A program made the position numbers and the translations under genes. Below the pieces are notes generated by a model. It was not told where the DNA came from. It made no database searches and saw nothing but the letters and a program-made list of their open reading frames with translations. Below, piece by piece: positions 8,216 through 17,349 of a stretch of DNA of 64,000 nt; the stretch's first letter is position 1; each line of letters opens with the position of its first letter. Source of the DNA: Pelagibacterium halotolerans B2 (lineage in GTDB: Bacteria; Pseudomonadota; Alphaproteobacteria; Rhizobiales; Devosiaceae); NCBI RefSeq assembly GCF_000230555.1, contig NC_016078.1, positions 2,480,001-2,544,000 of the forward strand. Reading direction: 5' to 3'.

Positions 8216-9022
8216 TCAGCCTCCCCGAGCCGTTTCGGCAAAGAACGCCTGAGCCCGCTCCCAGATCCCTCGCGCCCAGAGATCGGAATGGTCGGCGCCC
8301 TCCTCGATCCAGATATCATAGGGATTGGGCGCCTCCCCGTACAGCCGCTCCCCGTTCGATACGCTGACCGTCATATCCGCAGTTCCATGCGCCACGAACA
8401 CCGGCTCCTCCACCGCGCCGATCCAGTCGTTGGACCGGAACTGGTCGAGCATCAACCAGGCGACTGGCGCAAACGGGTAGCGTTCGGCGGCGACGTTGAC
8501 GGCTGAATAGAACGGGGTCTCCAACAACAGCGCCCCTGCCTCACGCTGGCTGGCTACCCATACGGCAGGAGAGGCGCCCAGCGACCGGCCCCAGATGACG
8601 ATCTGATCCTCGCGTCGGGCCAGCCAATCGAAAGCCCCCATGGCATCGGTCAGGATGTTGTCCTGGGTGATCTCGCCGGGTGAGAGCGGAAAGCCGCGAT
8701 AATCGACGGACAGCAAGCCGTAGCCCGCCGCAGCAAAGGCCAGGAAGCGCTCGTACTCGGCTGAAAAGCTCCCCGAATTGCCCTTGAGGTAAAGGATGGT
8801 CGGTTCCTCACCCGAAGGCGGCGCGTACCAACCTGTGATGATTTCGTCATCGCCCGTCGGGATGGTGACAATTTCGGCATCGAGGCCGACGGCGATGGGG
8901 TCGAACGTCTCTCCCGACGGATTGAAGAAAAACGCCCGCTGGTTGACGTACAGATAGGCCAGCAGCCCGCAGTAAACGACAAAGAAGAAGACCAGAACAC
9001 CGATAGCGATCTTCTTGAGCAT
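8216..9022 (-). CDS. Membrane-anchored alpha/beta hydrolase (BEM46/ABHD13-like)
   Basis: The 268-residue protein starts with one uncleaved hydrophobic anchor (about residues 5-27) and continues as an alpha/beta hydrolase, probably facing the periplasm. The nucleophile elbow GRSLGAS places Ser147; Asp216 in HGTADMTV and His245 in GADHSDLW complete the triad. DYRGFPLSPG supplies the oxyanion-region motif of this group. Substrate is unknown; peptidase, esterase and thioesterase activities are all described in relatives. It is the first gene of a two-gene unit with the YciI-like gene. Confidence 0.82.
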   Translation of the reverse strand: MLKKIAIGVLVFFFVVYCGLLAYLYVNQRAFFFNPSGETFDPIAVGLDAEIVTIPTGDDEIITGWYAPPSGEEPTILYLKGNSGSFSAEYERFLAFAAAGYGLLSVDYRGFPLSPGEITQDNILTDAMGAFDWLARREDQIVIWGRSLGASPAVWVASQREAGALLLETPFYSAVNVAAERYPFAPVAWLMLDQFRSNDWIGAVEEPVFVAHGTADMTVSVSNGERLYGEAPNPYDIWIEEGADHSDLWARGIWERAQAFFAETARGG

Positions 9023-9077
9023 TTATGATTTCCTCCCGGCGGCCTCTATCCCTGATACCGCCGGGCAAGAGGTTCGT

Positions 9078-9722
9078 CTAGTTCAGCGCCTCTTCCCCCA
9101 GCGCCACGCGGAACGCCCGCTGGAAAACCTCGAGCGGCTGACCGCCCGAAATGGCGAACTGGTTGTTGAAGATGAAGAACGGAACGCCGTTGATACCCTG
9201 CTGGCTGGCCGAAACCGCCATGGCCTTCGTGGTGTTGTTCTCCGCCTCGTCGGCAATTAGGTCGAGTGCCGCTTGGCGCTCAAAGCCGTGTTCCGTGGCG
9301 ATATCGGCCAGGAGTTCCTCGTCGGTGATGTTCCTGCCGTCAAGGAAGTATGCAGCGGCAAACGCCTTGGCCAGGCCATACTGGTGCTCGGGCGCCGCCG
9401 AACGGATCAGCGTGTGCGGCTTGATGGTGGGATAGCTCATCGGCTGTACGCTCATGTCCAGAGGCACCCCGGCGTCCCGCGCCGCAGCCTGAACACGCGC
9501 CTGCATCGCTTCGATATCGCCACCATATTTCGCCTTTAGCCGTTCCTTGGTGTTCTGCCCCTCTTCCGGCGTCGTGGGATCGAGCAGGAAGGGATGGTGC
9601 AGGATCTCGACGTCGATGTCCTCGGGCAATGTCGCCAGCGCCTGATCGAGCCGCGCCGTGCCGATCAGGCACCACGGGCAGACGACATCGGTGAACAGAT
9701 CGATGCGAATGGACTGGGTCAT
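9078..9722 (-). CDS. FrnE-like DsbA family oxidoreductase
   Basis: A 214-residue thioredoxin-fold protein of the FrnE/2-hydroxychromene-2-carboxylate-isomerase-like DsbA group. The redox motif CPWC is at residues 15-18 and the cis-proline loop is GVPFFIFNN near the C-terminus. There is no signal peptide, so it acts in the cytosol. Family members are dithiol oxidoreductases or isomerases linked to oxidative-stress tolerance. The 55-base gap to the next gene has no strong terminator, so it may be co-transcribed with the hydrolase and YciI-like genes. Confidence 0.87.
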   Translation of the reverse strand: MTQSIRIDLFTDVVCPWCLIGTARLDQALATLPEDIDVEILHHPFLLDPTTPEEGQNTKERLKAKYGGDIEAMQARVQAAARDAGVPLDMSVQPMSYPTIKPHTLIRSAAPEHQYGLAKAFAAAYFLDGRNITDEELLADIATEHGFERQAALDLIADEAENNTTKAMAVSASQQGINGVPFFIFNNQFAISGGQPLEVFQRAFRVALGEEALN

Positions 9723-9798
9723 CGTGTATCCTTTACGTTGCCGCCAACATGGCCACTCCGGCCGAACCGCTCAAGTACGCACAGCGATGTAACTGAAA

Positions 9799-9829
9799 TA
9801 AAAAAAGGCCCGGGATCGCTCCCGAGCCT
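9799..9829 (-). terminator. Rho-independent terminator of the pnt operon
   Basis: Read on the minus strand, AGGCTCGGGA (9829-9820) pairs with TCCCGGGCCT (9815-9806) with one mismatch and a four-base loop, followed by a run of T interrupted only by one A. It lies 22 bases after the pntB stop. Confidence 0.85.
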
Positions 9830-9850
9830 CAAACGCTGTCAGCATGGTGA

Positions 9851-11257
9851 TCAGTGATTGATCGCCTTGACGATGGACTCGGTCATCTTCTTGGCGTCTC
9901 CGAACAGCATCATTGTGTTGTCGCGGAAGAACAGCTCGTTCTGAACGCCTGCATAGCCGGCCGCCATGCCGCGCTTGATGAACAACACGGTGCCCGCCTT
10001 TTCCACATCGAGAACCGGCATGCCGTAGATCGGCGAGGTCTTGTCGGTCTTGGCCGACGGGTTGGTGACGTCATTAGCGCCGATCACGAACGCCACATCG
10101 GCCTGGGCAAACTCGGAGTTGATATCCTCAAGCTCGAACACTTCGTCATAGGGCACATTGGCTTCGGCCAACAGCACGTTCATGTGCCCCGGCATGCGAC
10201 CCGCCACCGGGTGAATCGCATAGGAGACATCAACGCCCGCCGCCTTGAGCTCATCGGCCATCTCGCGCAGTGCATGCTGGGCCTGGGCCACCGCCATGCC
10301 ATAGCCGGGCACGATGATGACTTTCGACGCATTGGCCATGATGAAGGCCGCGTCTTCGGCGGAACCCTGCTTGACCGGGCGCTCTTCCACATCGCCAGCG
10401 GCCGCGGCGGCATCGTCGCCCCCGAACCCGCCAAGGATGACCGAGATAAAGCTCCGGTTCATGGCCCGGCACATGATGTAGGAGAGGATCGCACCCGAGG
10501 ACCCCACCAGCGCGCCGGTGATGATCAGCGCGGTGTTACCCAGCGTGAACCCGATACCGGCAGCCGCCCAACCCGAATAGGAATTGAGCATGGAAACGAC
10601 CACGGGCATGTCCGCCCCGCCGATCGGGATGATCATCAGGCCACCCAGCGCCAGCGCGATGAGGGTGATGACCCAGAACAGGATCGGATCCTGCGTCACC
10701 GAGAAGACACCGATCAGGATGACCAGAAGGGCACCCAGACCCAGATGGATCAGATGCCGGGCCGGCAACAGGATCGGCTTGCCGCTCATACGCCCGTCGA
10801 GCTTGGCGAACGCGATGACCGAACCGGTGAAGGTGAAGGCGCCGATGGCCGTGCCAATGCTCATTTCGATGAGCGCCTGCACATGGATATGGTCAGGCTC
10901 CCCGATGCCGAACGCAACCGGCGCATAAAGCGCCGCCGCCGCCACGAACACGGCGGCAAGACCGACCAGCGAGTGGAAGGCGGCGACAAGCTGTGGCATG
11001 GCCGTCATCGGCACACCGCGCGCGATGAACGCCCCGATGCCGCCGCCGATGGCCAGCCCGCCGATGATCAGCACCCAGGCGAACGGATCGGTGGGCGCTG
11101 CGATGGCCAGCGTGGTCAGAACGGCAATGGTCATGCCGACCATGCCCATCGTATTGCCCCGGCGCGCCGTGGTGGGCGAGGAGAGCCCGCGCAGCGCGAG
11201 AATGAACAGTGCCCCGGCGACCAGATAGGCCAGGGCCGCGATATTTGCGGAAATCAT
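9851..11257 (-). CDS. pntB: NAD(P)+ transhydrogenase subunit beta
   Basis: PntB forms the proton channel half and the NADP(H)-binding domain III of the inner-membrane transhydrogenase, which uses the proton gradient to reduce NADP+ with NADH. The 468-residue protein has about nine membrane segments in residues 1-265 and the NADP site in the C-terminal part (VIIVPGYGMAVAQAQH, and GANDVTNPSAKTDKTSPIYGMPVL, shortened here in quotation only by context). It is the last gene of the pnt operon; only a few bases separate it from pntAB, and a strong terminator follows. Confidence 0.96.
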   Translation of the reverse strand: MISANIAALAYLVAGALFILALRGLSSPTTARRGNTMGMVGMTIAVLTTLAIAAPTDPFAWVLIIGGLAIGGGIGAFIARGVPMTAMPQLVAAFHSLVGLAAVFVAAAALYAPVAFGIGEPDHIHVQALIEMSIGTAIGAFTFTGSVIAFAKLDGRMSGKPILLPARHLIHLGLGALLVILIGVFSVTQDPILFWVITLIALALGGLMIIPIGGADMPVVVSMLNSYSGWAAAGIGFTLGNTALIITGALVGSSGAILSYIMCRAMNRSFISVILGGFGGDDAAAAAGDVEERPVKQGSAEDAAFIMANASKVIIVPGYGMAVAQAQHALREMADELKAAGVDVSYAIHPVAGRMPGHMNVLLAEANVPYDEVFELEDINSEFAQADVAFVIGANDVTNPSAKTDKTSPIYGMPVLDVEKAGTVLFIKRGMAAGYAGVQNELFFRDNTMMLFGDAKKMTESIVKAINH

Positions 11258-11261
11258 GGTC

Positions 11262-11564
11262 CTAGCCCTTCTTCTTGTACATCGCCAGCATGCGCTGGGT
11301 GACGAGGAAGCCCCCGAAGATATTCACCGATGCGAGGATCAGCGCGATAAAGCCGAACCAGCGGGCCGGCCCGGGTTCACCCACACTGGCCACGCCAACG
11401 GCAAGCAGCGCACCCACCACGATCACCGAGGAGATCGCGTTGGTCACCGCCATAAGCGGGGTATGAAGGGCCGGCGTTACCGACCAGACGACGTAGTAGC
11501 CCACGAAGATCGCCAGGACGAACACCGAAAGAAAAAAGAAAAAGGGATCGACGACACCGCCCAT
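11262..11564 (-). CDS. pntAB: NAD(P)+ transhydrogenase subunit alpha part 2 (membrane)
   Basis: A 100-residue membrane protein supplying domain II alpha helices of the transhydrogenase. It has three to four membrane segments and the conserved [20 protein letters not shown] stretch. The split of PntA into two polypeptides is normal in Rhodospirillum and many alphaproteobacteria. The ATG at 11564 overlaps the TAA stop of pntAA by one base, with GGAGAC upstream, which implies translational coupling. It is too short to stand out in a longer open frame that extends to 12038. Confidence 0.93.
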   Translation of the reverse strand: MGGVVDPFFFFLSVFVLAIFVGYYVVWSVTPALHTPLMAVTNAISSVIVVGALLAVGVASVGEPGPARWFGFIALILASVNIFGGFLVTQRMLAMYKKKG

Positions 11565-13087
11565 TATACGTCTCCATCCGTCTTTTTGGCCGCAGGCTTT
11601 TTGGCTGCGGGTTTTTTGGCTGCTGTGCTCTTTGCCGCCGGTTTGCTCGCCGCAGCGCTTTTTGCTGCGGGCTTTTTCGCCGCGGACGCCTTGGGCGCCG
11701 CCGCATTCTTGGCCGCCCCCGATTTCGTGGCAGGCTTGGCAGCCGGCTTTTCCTCGGCCGGAACCGAAACGGCCCCAGCGGTCGCGACCTTGGCCGCCCG
11801 GCCTTTGCCAGAAGCCCCCGTCTTGGCCGGAGCCTTGGCTGCCGGCTTGCTTTCGGCCTTCGGCGCGGCCTTTCCGGCCGCCGCCTGGCCGGTCGCAGCG
11901 GTCTTGGCCGGCGCCTTTGCAGTGGCTTTGGCAGGCGCCTTTTTGGCAGGAGCCGCAGCAGCAGATCCGGCAAAGTTCGGATGCACCACGGCCCCGTCGC
12001 GGGTCAGGAGCGTTGCCTTGACCAGCTCGTCCTCCCAATCGACCTTGAGCGCCTTGGCGTCCTTGTCGATCATGGTTTCAAGGAAGGCCAGAAGGTTCTT
12101 GGAATAGAGCTGGGAGGCCGTCGCGGCGATCTTGCCCTGAAGGTTAAGCAGCCCGATGATCGTTACGTCCTTGTGAACGATCGTCTGGCCGGGAACCGTC
12201 AACTCGATATTGCCACCCCGCTCGGCGGCCAGGTCGACAAGCACCGAACCCGGCGCCATCGATTCAACCATCGCCTTGGTGATGAGCTTGGGCGCCGGAC
12301 GCCCGGGGATCAGCGCGGTGGTGATGACGATGTCCTGCTTGGCGATGTGGCCCGACACCAGTTCGGCCTGCGCCGCCTGCTCGTCCTTGGTCAATTCGCG
12401 CGCGTAGCCGCCCGCGCCAGAAGCATCCTTGAGCGCCTCGGTCATGATGAACTTCGCGCCCAGCGATTCCACCTGCTCGCCCGCTGCGGCCCGAACGTCG
12501 GTGGCCGAGACGGCTGCGCCCAGACGCTTTGCCGTGGCGATAGCCTGCAGCCCGGCAACCCCGGCCCCCATCACGAACACCTTGGCGGCGCGAACGGTGC
12601 CTGCCGCCGTCATCATCATGGGCAGCGCCCGGTCATAAACCATCGAGGCTTCGATAACCGCCTGATACCCGGCAAGGTTGGCCTGGCTGGACAGAATATC
12701 CATGACCTGGGCCCGCGTAATGCGCGGCATCAGTTCCATGGCGAAAACCGAAAGTCCCGCCTTGGCCAATGCAGCCAGCGCGGCTTCATTGCCGAACGGA
12801 TCGGCAGTGGCCAGCACAAGCGCGCCCTTGGCGGCACCGGTCAGCGCCGACGCCTCGGGGCGCCGGACGGCAAGGATCACGTCGGCGCCCTTGACGGTCG
12901 CGGCAGCGCCCGCCTCGACCTTCGCCCCGGCGTCGGTGTAGAACTGATCGAGGATGCGCGACGCTTCCCCGGCTCCCTTTTCGACGCTGACAGTCGCGCC
13001 AAACCCGATGAGCTTGGCGATCGTCTCAGGCGTCGCGGCAACGCGGGTTTCGCCCCCCGCGCGCTCGCGCATTACGGCAATTTTCAT
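11564..13087 (-). CDS. pntAA: NAD(P)+ transhydrogenase subunit alpha part 1 with histone-H1-like tail
   Basis: Residues 1-374 are the cytosolic NAD(H)-binding domain I, with the Rossmann motif [13 protein letters not shown] at about 174-186 and the conserved [15 protein letters not shown] stretch. The usual alphaproteobacterial subunit ends there. This protein continues for about 132 residues (376-507, DNA about 11567-11962) made almost wholly of Ala, Lys and Pro in irregular [11 protein letters not shown] units, like histone H1, AlgP or the HBsu-type tails. The tail has no aromatic residue and no Cys. It is in frame, ends just before pntAB, and the domain boundary is clean (HPNFAGS then tail). 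Function of the tail is unknown. Confidence 0.93.
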   Translation of the reverse strand: MKIAVMRERAGGETRVAATPETIAKLIGFGATVSVEKGAGEASRILDQFYTDAGAKVEAGAAATVKGADVILAVRRPEASALTGAAKGALVLATADPFGNEAALAALAKAGLSVFAMELMPRITRAQVMDILSSQANLAGYQAVIEASMVYDRALPMMMTAAGTVRAAKVFVMGAGVAGLQAIATAKRLGAAVSATDVRAAAGEQVESLGAKFIMTEALKDASGAGGYARELTKDEQAAQAELVSGHIAKQDIVITTALIPGRPAPKLITKAMVESMAPGSVLVDLAAERGGNIELTVPGQTIVHKDVTIIGLLNLQGKIAATASQLYSKNLLAFLETMIDKDAKALKVDWEDELVKATLLTRDGAVVHPNFAGSAAAAPAKKAPAKATAKAPAKTAATGQAAAGKAAPKAESKPAAKAPAKTGASGKGRAAKVATAGAVSVPAEEKPAAKPATKSGAAKNAAAPKASAAKKPAAKSAAASKPAAKSTAAKKPAAKKPAAKKTDGDV

Positions 13088-13147
13088 GAAACTCTACCTC
13101 TTATGGCCGGCAGCAAGGAATGGCCACTTCCCCCTGAGTCCGGAGGT

Positions 13148-13321
13148 CTAGTGGATGAAGATCAGATACAGGATCACCAGTATTGCTGCCGTGGAGATCA
13201 CACTCCACTTGGTGCCGGAAAGGAATGCCGCATAGGTGCTCGTGTGCTCCTCGAATTCCTTTTCCTTCTGCTTTTCGCTGATCGGCTTGTCTGAATAAGT
13301 TGCGACCTGTTGTTCGGCCAT
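13148..13321 (-). CDS. aa3-type cytochrome c oxidase subunit IV
   Basis: A 57-residue protein read from ATG 13321 to TAG 13148: a charged N-terminal segment (SDKPISEKQKEKEFEEH) followed by a single membrane helix (WSVISTAAILVILYLIFI). This is the layout of the small bacterial aa3 oxidase subunit IV family, which associates with the terminal oxidase but is not essential for catalysis. AGGGGAAAG precedes the start. It lies 60 bases upstream of pntAA on the same strand and probably shares its transcript, an arrangement common in Hyphomicrobiales. Confidence 0.82.
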   Translation of the reverse strand: MAEQQVATYSDKPISEKQKEKEFEEHTSTYAAFLSGTKWSVISTAAILVILYLIFIH

Positions 13322-13363
13322 CGCAGCTTTCCCCTGAATTACTTGAGTCTGAATTGGTGCCCT

Positions 13364-15169
13364 TTAGGGCTGAGTTTGTTCCAGTTCGTCAATGAGTCTT
13401 TCGATCATGGACAGTCCCAGCGACCAGAATTGCGGATCACGGGCATCCAGTCCGAACGGTGCAAGCAGCTCCGAATGATGTTTCGATCCCCCGGCGCTCA
13501 GCATGTCGAAATATTTCTCGGCAAACCCGGCACTGGACTTTTCATACTGTGCGTAGAGCGAGTTCACAAGGCAATCGCCGAACGCATAGGCATAGACGTA
13601 GAAGGGCGCGTGGATGAAATGCCCGATATAGCTCCAAAGCACTTCATAGCCATCGTTGAGCCTGATCCCCGGTCCGAGGCTTTCGGTTGAGATTTCCATC
13701 CAGAATGCATCGATCTCTTCGGGCCGCAATTCGCCCTCGCGCCGCGCCAGATGAATCTTGCGCTCCAGCGTGTAGAACGAGATTTGCCGCACGACGGTGT
13801 TGAGCATGTCCTCGATTTTTGAAGCGATCAGCGCAAAGCGCTGCTTGGGATCGCTCGTCGCATCGAGAATGGCACGGAAGGTCAGCATTTCCCCAAAAAC
13901 GCTTGCCGTTTCCGCCAGCGTCAGGGGCGTGGGTGCCATGAGCTCGCCCTGCCCCGCCGCCAGCCGCTGGTGCACACCGTGGCCCAACTCGTGAGCCAGC
14001 GTCATCACGTCGCGGGTGCGGCCCATATAGTTGAGCATCAGGTAGGGATGGGCCGTCGTCACCGTCGGATGCGCAAAAGCGCCCGGCGCCTTGTTGGGCT
14101 TGACCGCAGCATCGATCCACCCGCTATCGAAAAACGGCTGTGCCACTTCCACCAGCTTCGGCGAAAACCGGCCATAGGCGTCGAGCACTGTGGTCTTTGC
14201 CGTTTCCCAATCAAATATTCGGTCATCCGAGGTCGGCAGCGGCGCGTTTCGATCCCAGGCGTCCAGCTTGTCCTTGCCGAACCATTTGGCCTTCATCTGG
14301 TAGTAGCGATGCGAAAGGCGCGGATAAGCCTCGCGAACGGCCCTTTCCAATGCATCGACAACCTCACGCTCGACCGAATTGGCAAGGTGCCGGCTATCGG
14401 CCACATCCTCATAACCGCGCCAGCGGTCGGAAATTTCCTTGTCCTTGGCCATCACATTGGTGATGTGGGCAAACAGCTTCTTGTTGGCCGCAAGCGTCTT
14501 GGACAATCCCTTGAACGCCGCCGCGCGCTTGTCTTCCTGTTTGTCGCTCAAAAGGTTGAGCGTCTGTTCGAGCCCCAGCGTTTCGCCATCGACTTCGAAT
14601 TTGAGCGAGGCCATCGTCTCGTCGAACAGTCGGTTCCAGGCAGCATGTCCGGTGACGTATTTGTCGTGGAAAAGCTCTTCCACCCGGTCTTCGAGCTGGT
14701 AGGGCCGAGACTTGCGCAGCTCATCGAACCACGGCTTGTAGCGCGCCAGATCGGCGCTAGCGGCAAACGCCGCGTCGAGCACCTCATCCTCGATCCGGTT
14801 GATCTCGAGCGTGAAAAACAGCGTCCGGGTCGAAAGGCCGGTCATCCTGTCCTGGGTATCGCCCAGAAATTTCACCCGGTCGCCATCGCCGGTGTTCTGC
14901 GCATAATTGAGATAGGCGAACGATCCCAGCCGCCCGAAAACCTCATCGAGCTTTTCATAACGCCTGACCGCATCGACCAGTCCGCCCTCTTTCGCCAAGC
15001 CGTCGAGCTTGCCCTTGTAATCCGCCTCGAACGCCTTCGTCTCGGTTTCGAGAAACGCCATATCTGCCTTGAGCGCGTCCGACCCAACGCCGGGATAGAG
15101 ATCGCTCAGATCCCATTCGGGCAATTGGCCGAACTGGTTATGGGTCGATTGCGGTTGGGACAGGGGCAT
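13364..15169 (-). CDS. M3 family oligoendopeptidase
   Basis: A 601-residue cytosolic zinc metallopeptidase of the PepF/oligoendopeptidase F group. The zinc-binding HELGH lies at residues 393-397, with the third ligand Glu about residue 420 in TLAETASVFGEML. The N-terminal helical region (about 30-190) matches the family. Such enzymes degrade short peptides released by other proteases. The start at 15169 (MPLSQPQSTH) is preferred on length; only a weak GGAAT lies upstream. The open frame upstream to 15268 encodes arginine-rich sequence not expected in the family. The gene is transcribed in the same direction as the pnt operon with a 42-base gap to the oxidase subunit. Confidence 0.92.
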   Translation of the reverse strand: MPLSQPQSTHNQFGQLPEWDLSDLYPGVGSDALKADMAFLETETKAFEADYKGKLDGLAKEGGLVDAVRRYEKLDEVFGRLGSFAYLNYAQNTGDGDRVKFLGDTQDRMTGLSTRTLFFTLEINRIEDEVLDAAFAASADLARYKPWFDELRKSRPYQLEDRVEELFHDKYVTGHAAWNRLFDETMASLKFEVDGETLGLEQTLNLLSDKQEDKRAAAFKGLSKTLAANKKLFAHITNVMAKDKEISDRWRGYEDVADSRHLANSVEREVVDALERAVREAYPRLSHRYYQMKAKWFGKDKLDAWDRNAPLPTSDDRIFDWETAKTTVLDAYGRFSPKLVEVAQPFFDSGWIDAAVKPNKAPGAFAHPTVTTAHPYLMLNYMGRTRDVMTLAHELGHGVHQRLAAGQGELMAPTPLTLAETASVFGEMLTFRAILDATSDPKQRFALIASKIEDMLNTVVRQISFYTLERKIHLARREGELRPEEIDAFWMEISTESLGPGIRLNDGYEVLWSYIGHFIHAPFYVYAYAFGDCLVNSLYAQYEKSSAGFAEKYFDMLSAGGSKHHSELLAPFGLDARDPQFWSLGLSMIERLIDELEQTQP

Positions 15170-15351
15170 GGGCGAAATTCCGGCGGTTGGATTTGCGGCG
15201 ACCTTAATCGCTGAGCGCCAGCGTGCCAAGCGCCCCCTGCCACGGGCACGATTGTGCGCGCGACCCACACAGGGCGTGCGAAATAATGGGGCTTATGAAC
15301 ACGACCAACCCCGCACACTATGGCGCCTGAAATCAATCAGGAGCCTTTGCC

Positions 15352-16278
15352 ATGCCGGAAGCACCAAAACTGTCTCGCCGTCTGTTCTTTGGTGGAGCCC
15401 TGGCCGGGGCAGGTGCAGCAGGCGCCGCCGCCGGTGCACTGGCCGCAGGCGCGTTGCGCCGGGGACCCGACATCGTCAAAGTGCCCGGCGAGCAGCGACG
15501 GTTCGTGGGTCAATCCGTCATGATTACCGGCGCCACTTCAGGCATCGGGAGGGCTGCCGCCCTTGCCTTCGCCGCCGAGGGCGCCCGCGTCAGCTTTTGT
15601 GGGCGCCGCGAACATCTGGGAACCGGGCTCCAGGCAGAGATCGCTGCCACCGGCGGAGAAGCCGTATATATCCGCGCCGACGTGCGTGATCCCGAGTCCG
15701 TGACAAATTTTATTGCCCGAAGCCTTGAGCATTTCGGTCCACCAGATATCGCTTTCAACAATGCCGGCATCAGCGCCAGCCAGCCCTTCCACGAAACACG
15801 CCTCGAGGACTGGAACGATATCCAGGATACCAATGTGCGCGGTGTTTTTCTGTGCATGCAAGCCCAGATCCCGCTGATGCGGGAGAATGGTGGCGGCACT
15901 ATCCTTGTCACCTCCTCGGCCAATGCCGAGGGAGCCCGGCCCGGCCTTGTTGCCTACAACGCATCCAAACGGGCCTTGGTTGGCCTTGTCCAGACCGCGG
16001 CGCTCGAATATGCGGCTGACAACATCCGCATCAACGCCCTGTGTCCCGGAGCCACCGATACTCCGATGATCCGACGCCAATCCGGCATGGAGAACGCGCC
16101 AGACGCCGTCTGGCAGGCTGGTGTAGGCGTCTGGGCTCAATCCAACGTCCACGCCCTCGGGCGCGTTGCGTCTGCAGAGGAGATGGCCCGGGCCGCCCTG
16201 TCCCTGTGCGCACCCGAAATGACTTATCTTACAGGGTCGGCCGTGTTCGTCGATGGCGGAATGACGGCCGCGCTTTGA
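15352..16278 (+). CDS. Short-chain dehydrogenase/reductase with a twin-arginine signal
   Basis: The 308-residue protein is a classical SDR: TGATSGIG at 59-66 binds NAD(P), NNAG at 136-139, and the catalytic Ser188/189, Tyr202 and Lys206 (YNASK) are present. Unusually it begins with a Tat-type signal, SRRLFFGG at residues 8-15 followed by a 20-residue Ala/Gly hydrophobic stretch. Export of a folded, cofactor-loaded oxidoreductase to the periplasm is the natural reading, though periplasmic NAD(P) supply is a puzzle. AGGAG precedes the ATG at good spacing. The 3' end overlaps the convergent LysR gene by 55 bases. Substrate unknown. Confidence 0.85.
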   Translation: MPEAPKLSRRLFFGGALAGAGAAGAAAGALAAGALRRGPDIVKVPGEQRRFVGQSVMITGATSGIGRAAALAFAAEGARVSFCGRREHLGTGLQAEIAATGGEAVYIRADVRDPESVTNFIARSLEHFGPPDIAFNNAGISASQPFHETRLEDWNDIQDTNVRGVFLCMQAQIPLMRENGGGTILVTSSANAEGARPGLVAYNASKRALVGLVQTAALEYAADNIRINALCPGATDTPMIRRQSGMENAPDAVWQAGVGVWAQSNVHALGRVASAEEMARAALSLCAPEMTYLTGSAVFVDGGMTAAL

Positions 16279-17186
16279 GCGGTCCGTGCCGTCACGAAGG
16301 CAATTAGGGCAGCAAGCTTGGCAAGTTTTTGCCGCCGTCCGGAATAATAGAGGAAAAGGCCCGAGGTCATGGGCCAGTACGGCCCAAGAACAGGCACCAG
16401 CACACCGGAAGACACAAAGTGCTCTGCCAGCGGCGCGGCTGCGTGTATGAGCCCCGCGCCGGCGACCCCGGCGGCAAGATTGGAGGTGGCGTCGCTGACG
16501 GTAAGACCTCCGACGACGGCAAAATCGCGATGCTCGCCGTCCATGATCAGGCTCCATGGCTGGACGTGTCCGTCCGCACCGCGAAACCCGACGCAAGTGT
16601 GAAAATCGAGGTCACCGGGAGCGACAGGCTCACCACGCGAGCCGATATAGGCGGGACTGCCAAAACAGCCGATGGGGAACGGCTCGGTCAACCGGATCGC
16701 CACGGCGTCGGGATCGAGCATCTCGCCAAACCGCACGCCGGCGTCGAACCCCTCCTGGAAGACCGGATCGAAACTATCGCTCGCATGCACCTCCACGCGG
16801 ACGTCCGGGTACTTCGCCATGAAGGGCGCCACAATGTCCTGGACAAGCTTCGGCGCAACGGCGATCGGTACATTGAGCCTGAGTTCTCCTGACACCTCGG
16901 TCGCCAACAGTTCGATCGTGCCGATGGCGTCGGCAATGCCATCAAGGGCAGGCAGGAGCGCCTGGCAAAATCTGACCCCGGCCTCGGTCAGCCCGACCTG
17001 CCGGGTGGTCCTTGCAAACAGAGCAACTCCCAAACGGTCCTCCAGCGACCGGATCGCATGGCTCATGGCAGAAGGCGAAATGCCCAACTCTCGTGCCGCG
17101 GCCCGGAAGCTAAGCGTTCTCGCAAGGACGCTGAAGGCGATCAGGCCGTCCAACTGGTCCTGCCGCAAGGGTTTTGTCCGCTGCAT
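16224..17186 (-). CDS. LysR family transcriptional regulator
   Basis: A 320-residue LysR-type regulator. The winged helix-turn-helix is at the N-terminus (AFSVLARTLSFRAAARELGI, then SPSAMSHAIRSLEDRLGVALF), and the remainder is the substrate-binding-type effector domain. The ATG at 17186 has GGAG five bases upstream; a longer frame reaches 17231. Its 3' end overlaps that of the Tat-SDR gene by 55 bases, so it is not divergent from it as LysR targets usually are. Its regulated gene is therefore not clear from position; the SDR remains a candidate. Confidence 0.9.
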   Translation of the reverse strand: MQRTKPLRQDQLDGLIAFSVLARTLSFRAAARELGISPSAMSHAIRSLEDRLGVALFARTTRQVGLTEAGVRFCQALLPALDGIADAIGTIELLATEVSGELRLNVPIAVAPKLVQDIVAPFMAKYPDVRVEVHASDSFDPVFQEGFDAGVRFGEMLDPDAVAIRLTEPFPIGCFGSPAYIGSRGEPVAPGDLDFHTCVGFRGADGHVQPWSLIMDGEHRDFAVVGGLTVSDATSNLAAGVAGAGLIHAAAPLAEHFVSSGVLVPVLGPYWPMTSGLFLYYSGRRQKLAKLAALIAFVTARTAQSAAVIPPSTNTADPVR

Positions 17187-17349
17187 CGCCGCTCCATAGA
17201 TTCCCCGCTGTGATGCCGACATTATCTTCATCGCATCCGATGTTCCAGCAGGCCCACCCTTAAAACCCTGTTAATCGATCGCGCCTAGCCTGCCCCAAAT
17301 CGGCACACTCTCGATTCGCGTGTGCCGGCGTTTGTAGGCTGGAGTTGCG

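Noticed and set aside
9854..11302. Long plus-strand open frame of 482 codons opposite pntB
   Set aside because: It is the antisense shadow of pntB; its product is His/Arg/Gly-rich with no family resemblance, as expected for GC-rich opposite strands.
11567..11962. Lys/Ala-rich repeats after pntAA as a separate histone-like gene
   Set aside because: No start codon with a ribosome site separates them from pntAA and the frame is continuous, so it is a tail and not an independent gene.
11981..13294. Plus-strand open frame opposite pntAA
   Set aside because: Antisense of a well-supported gene, with shadow-type composition.
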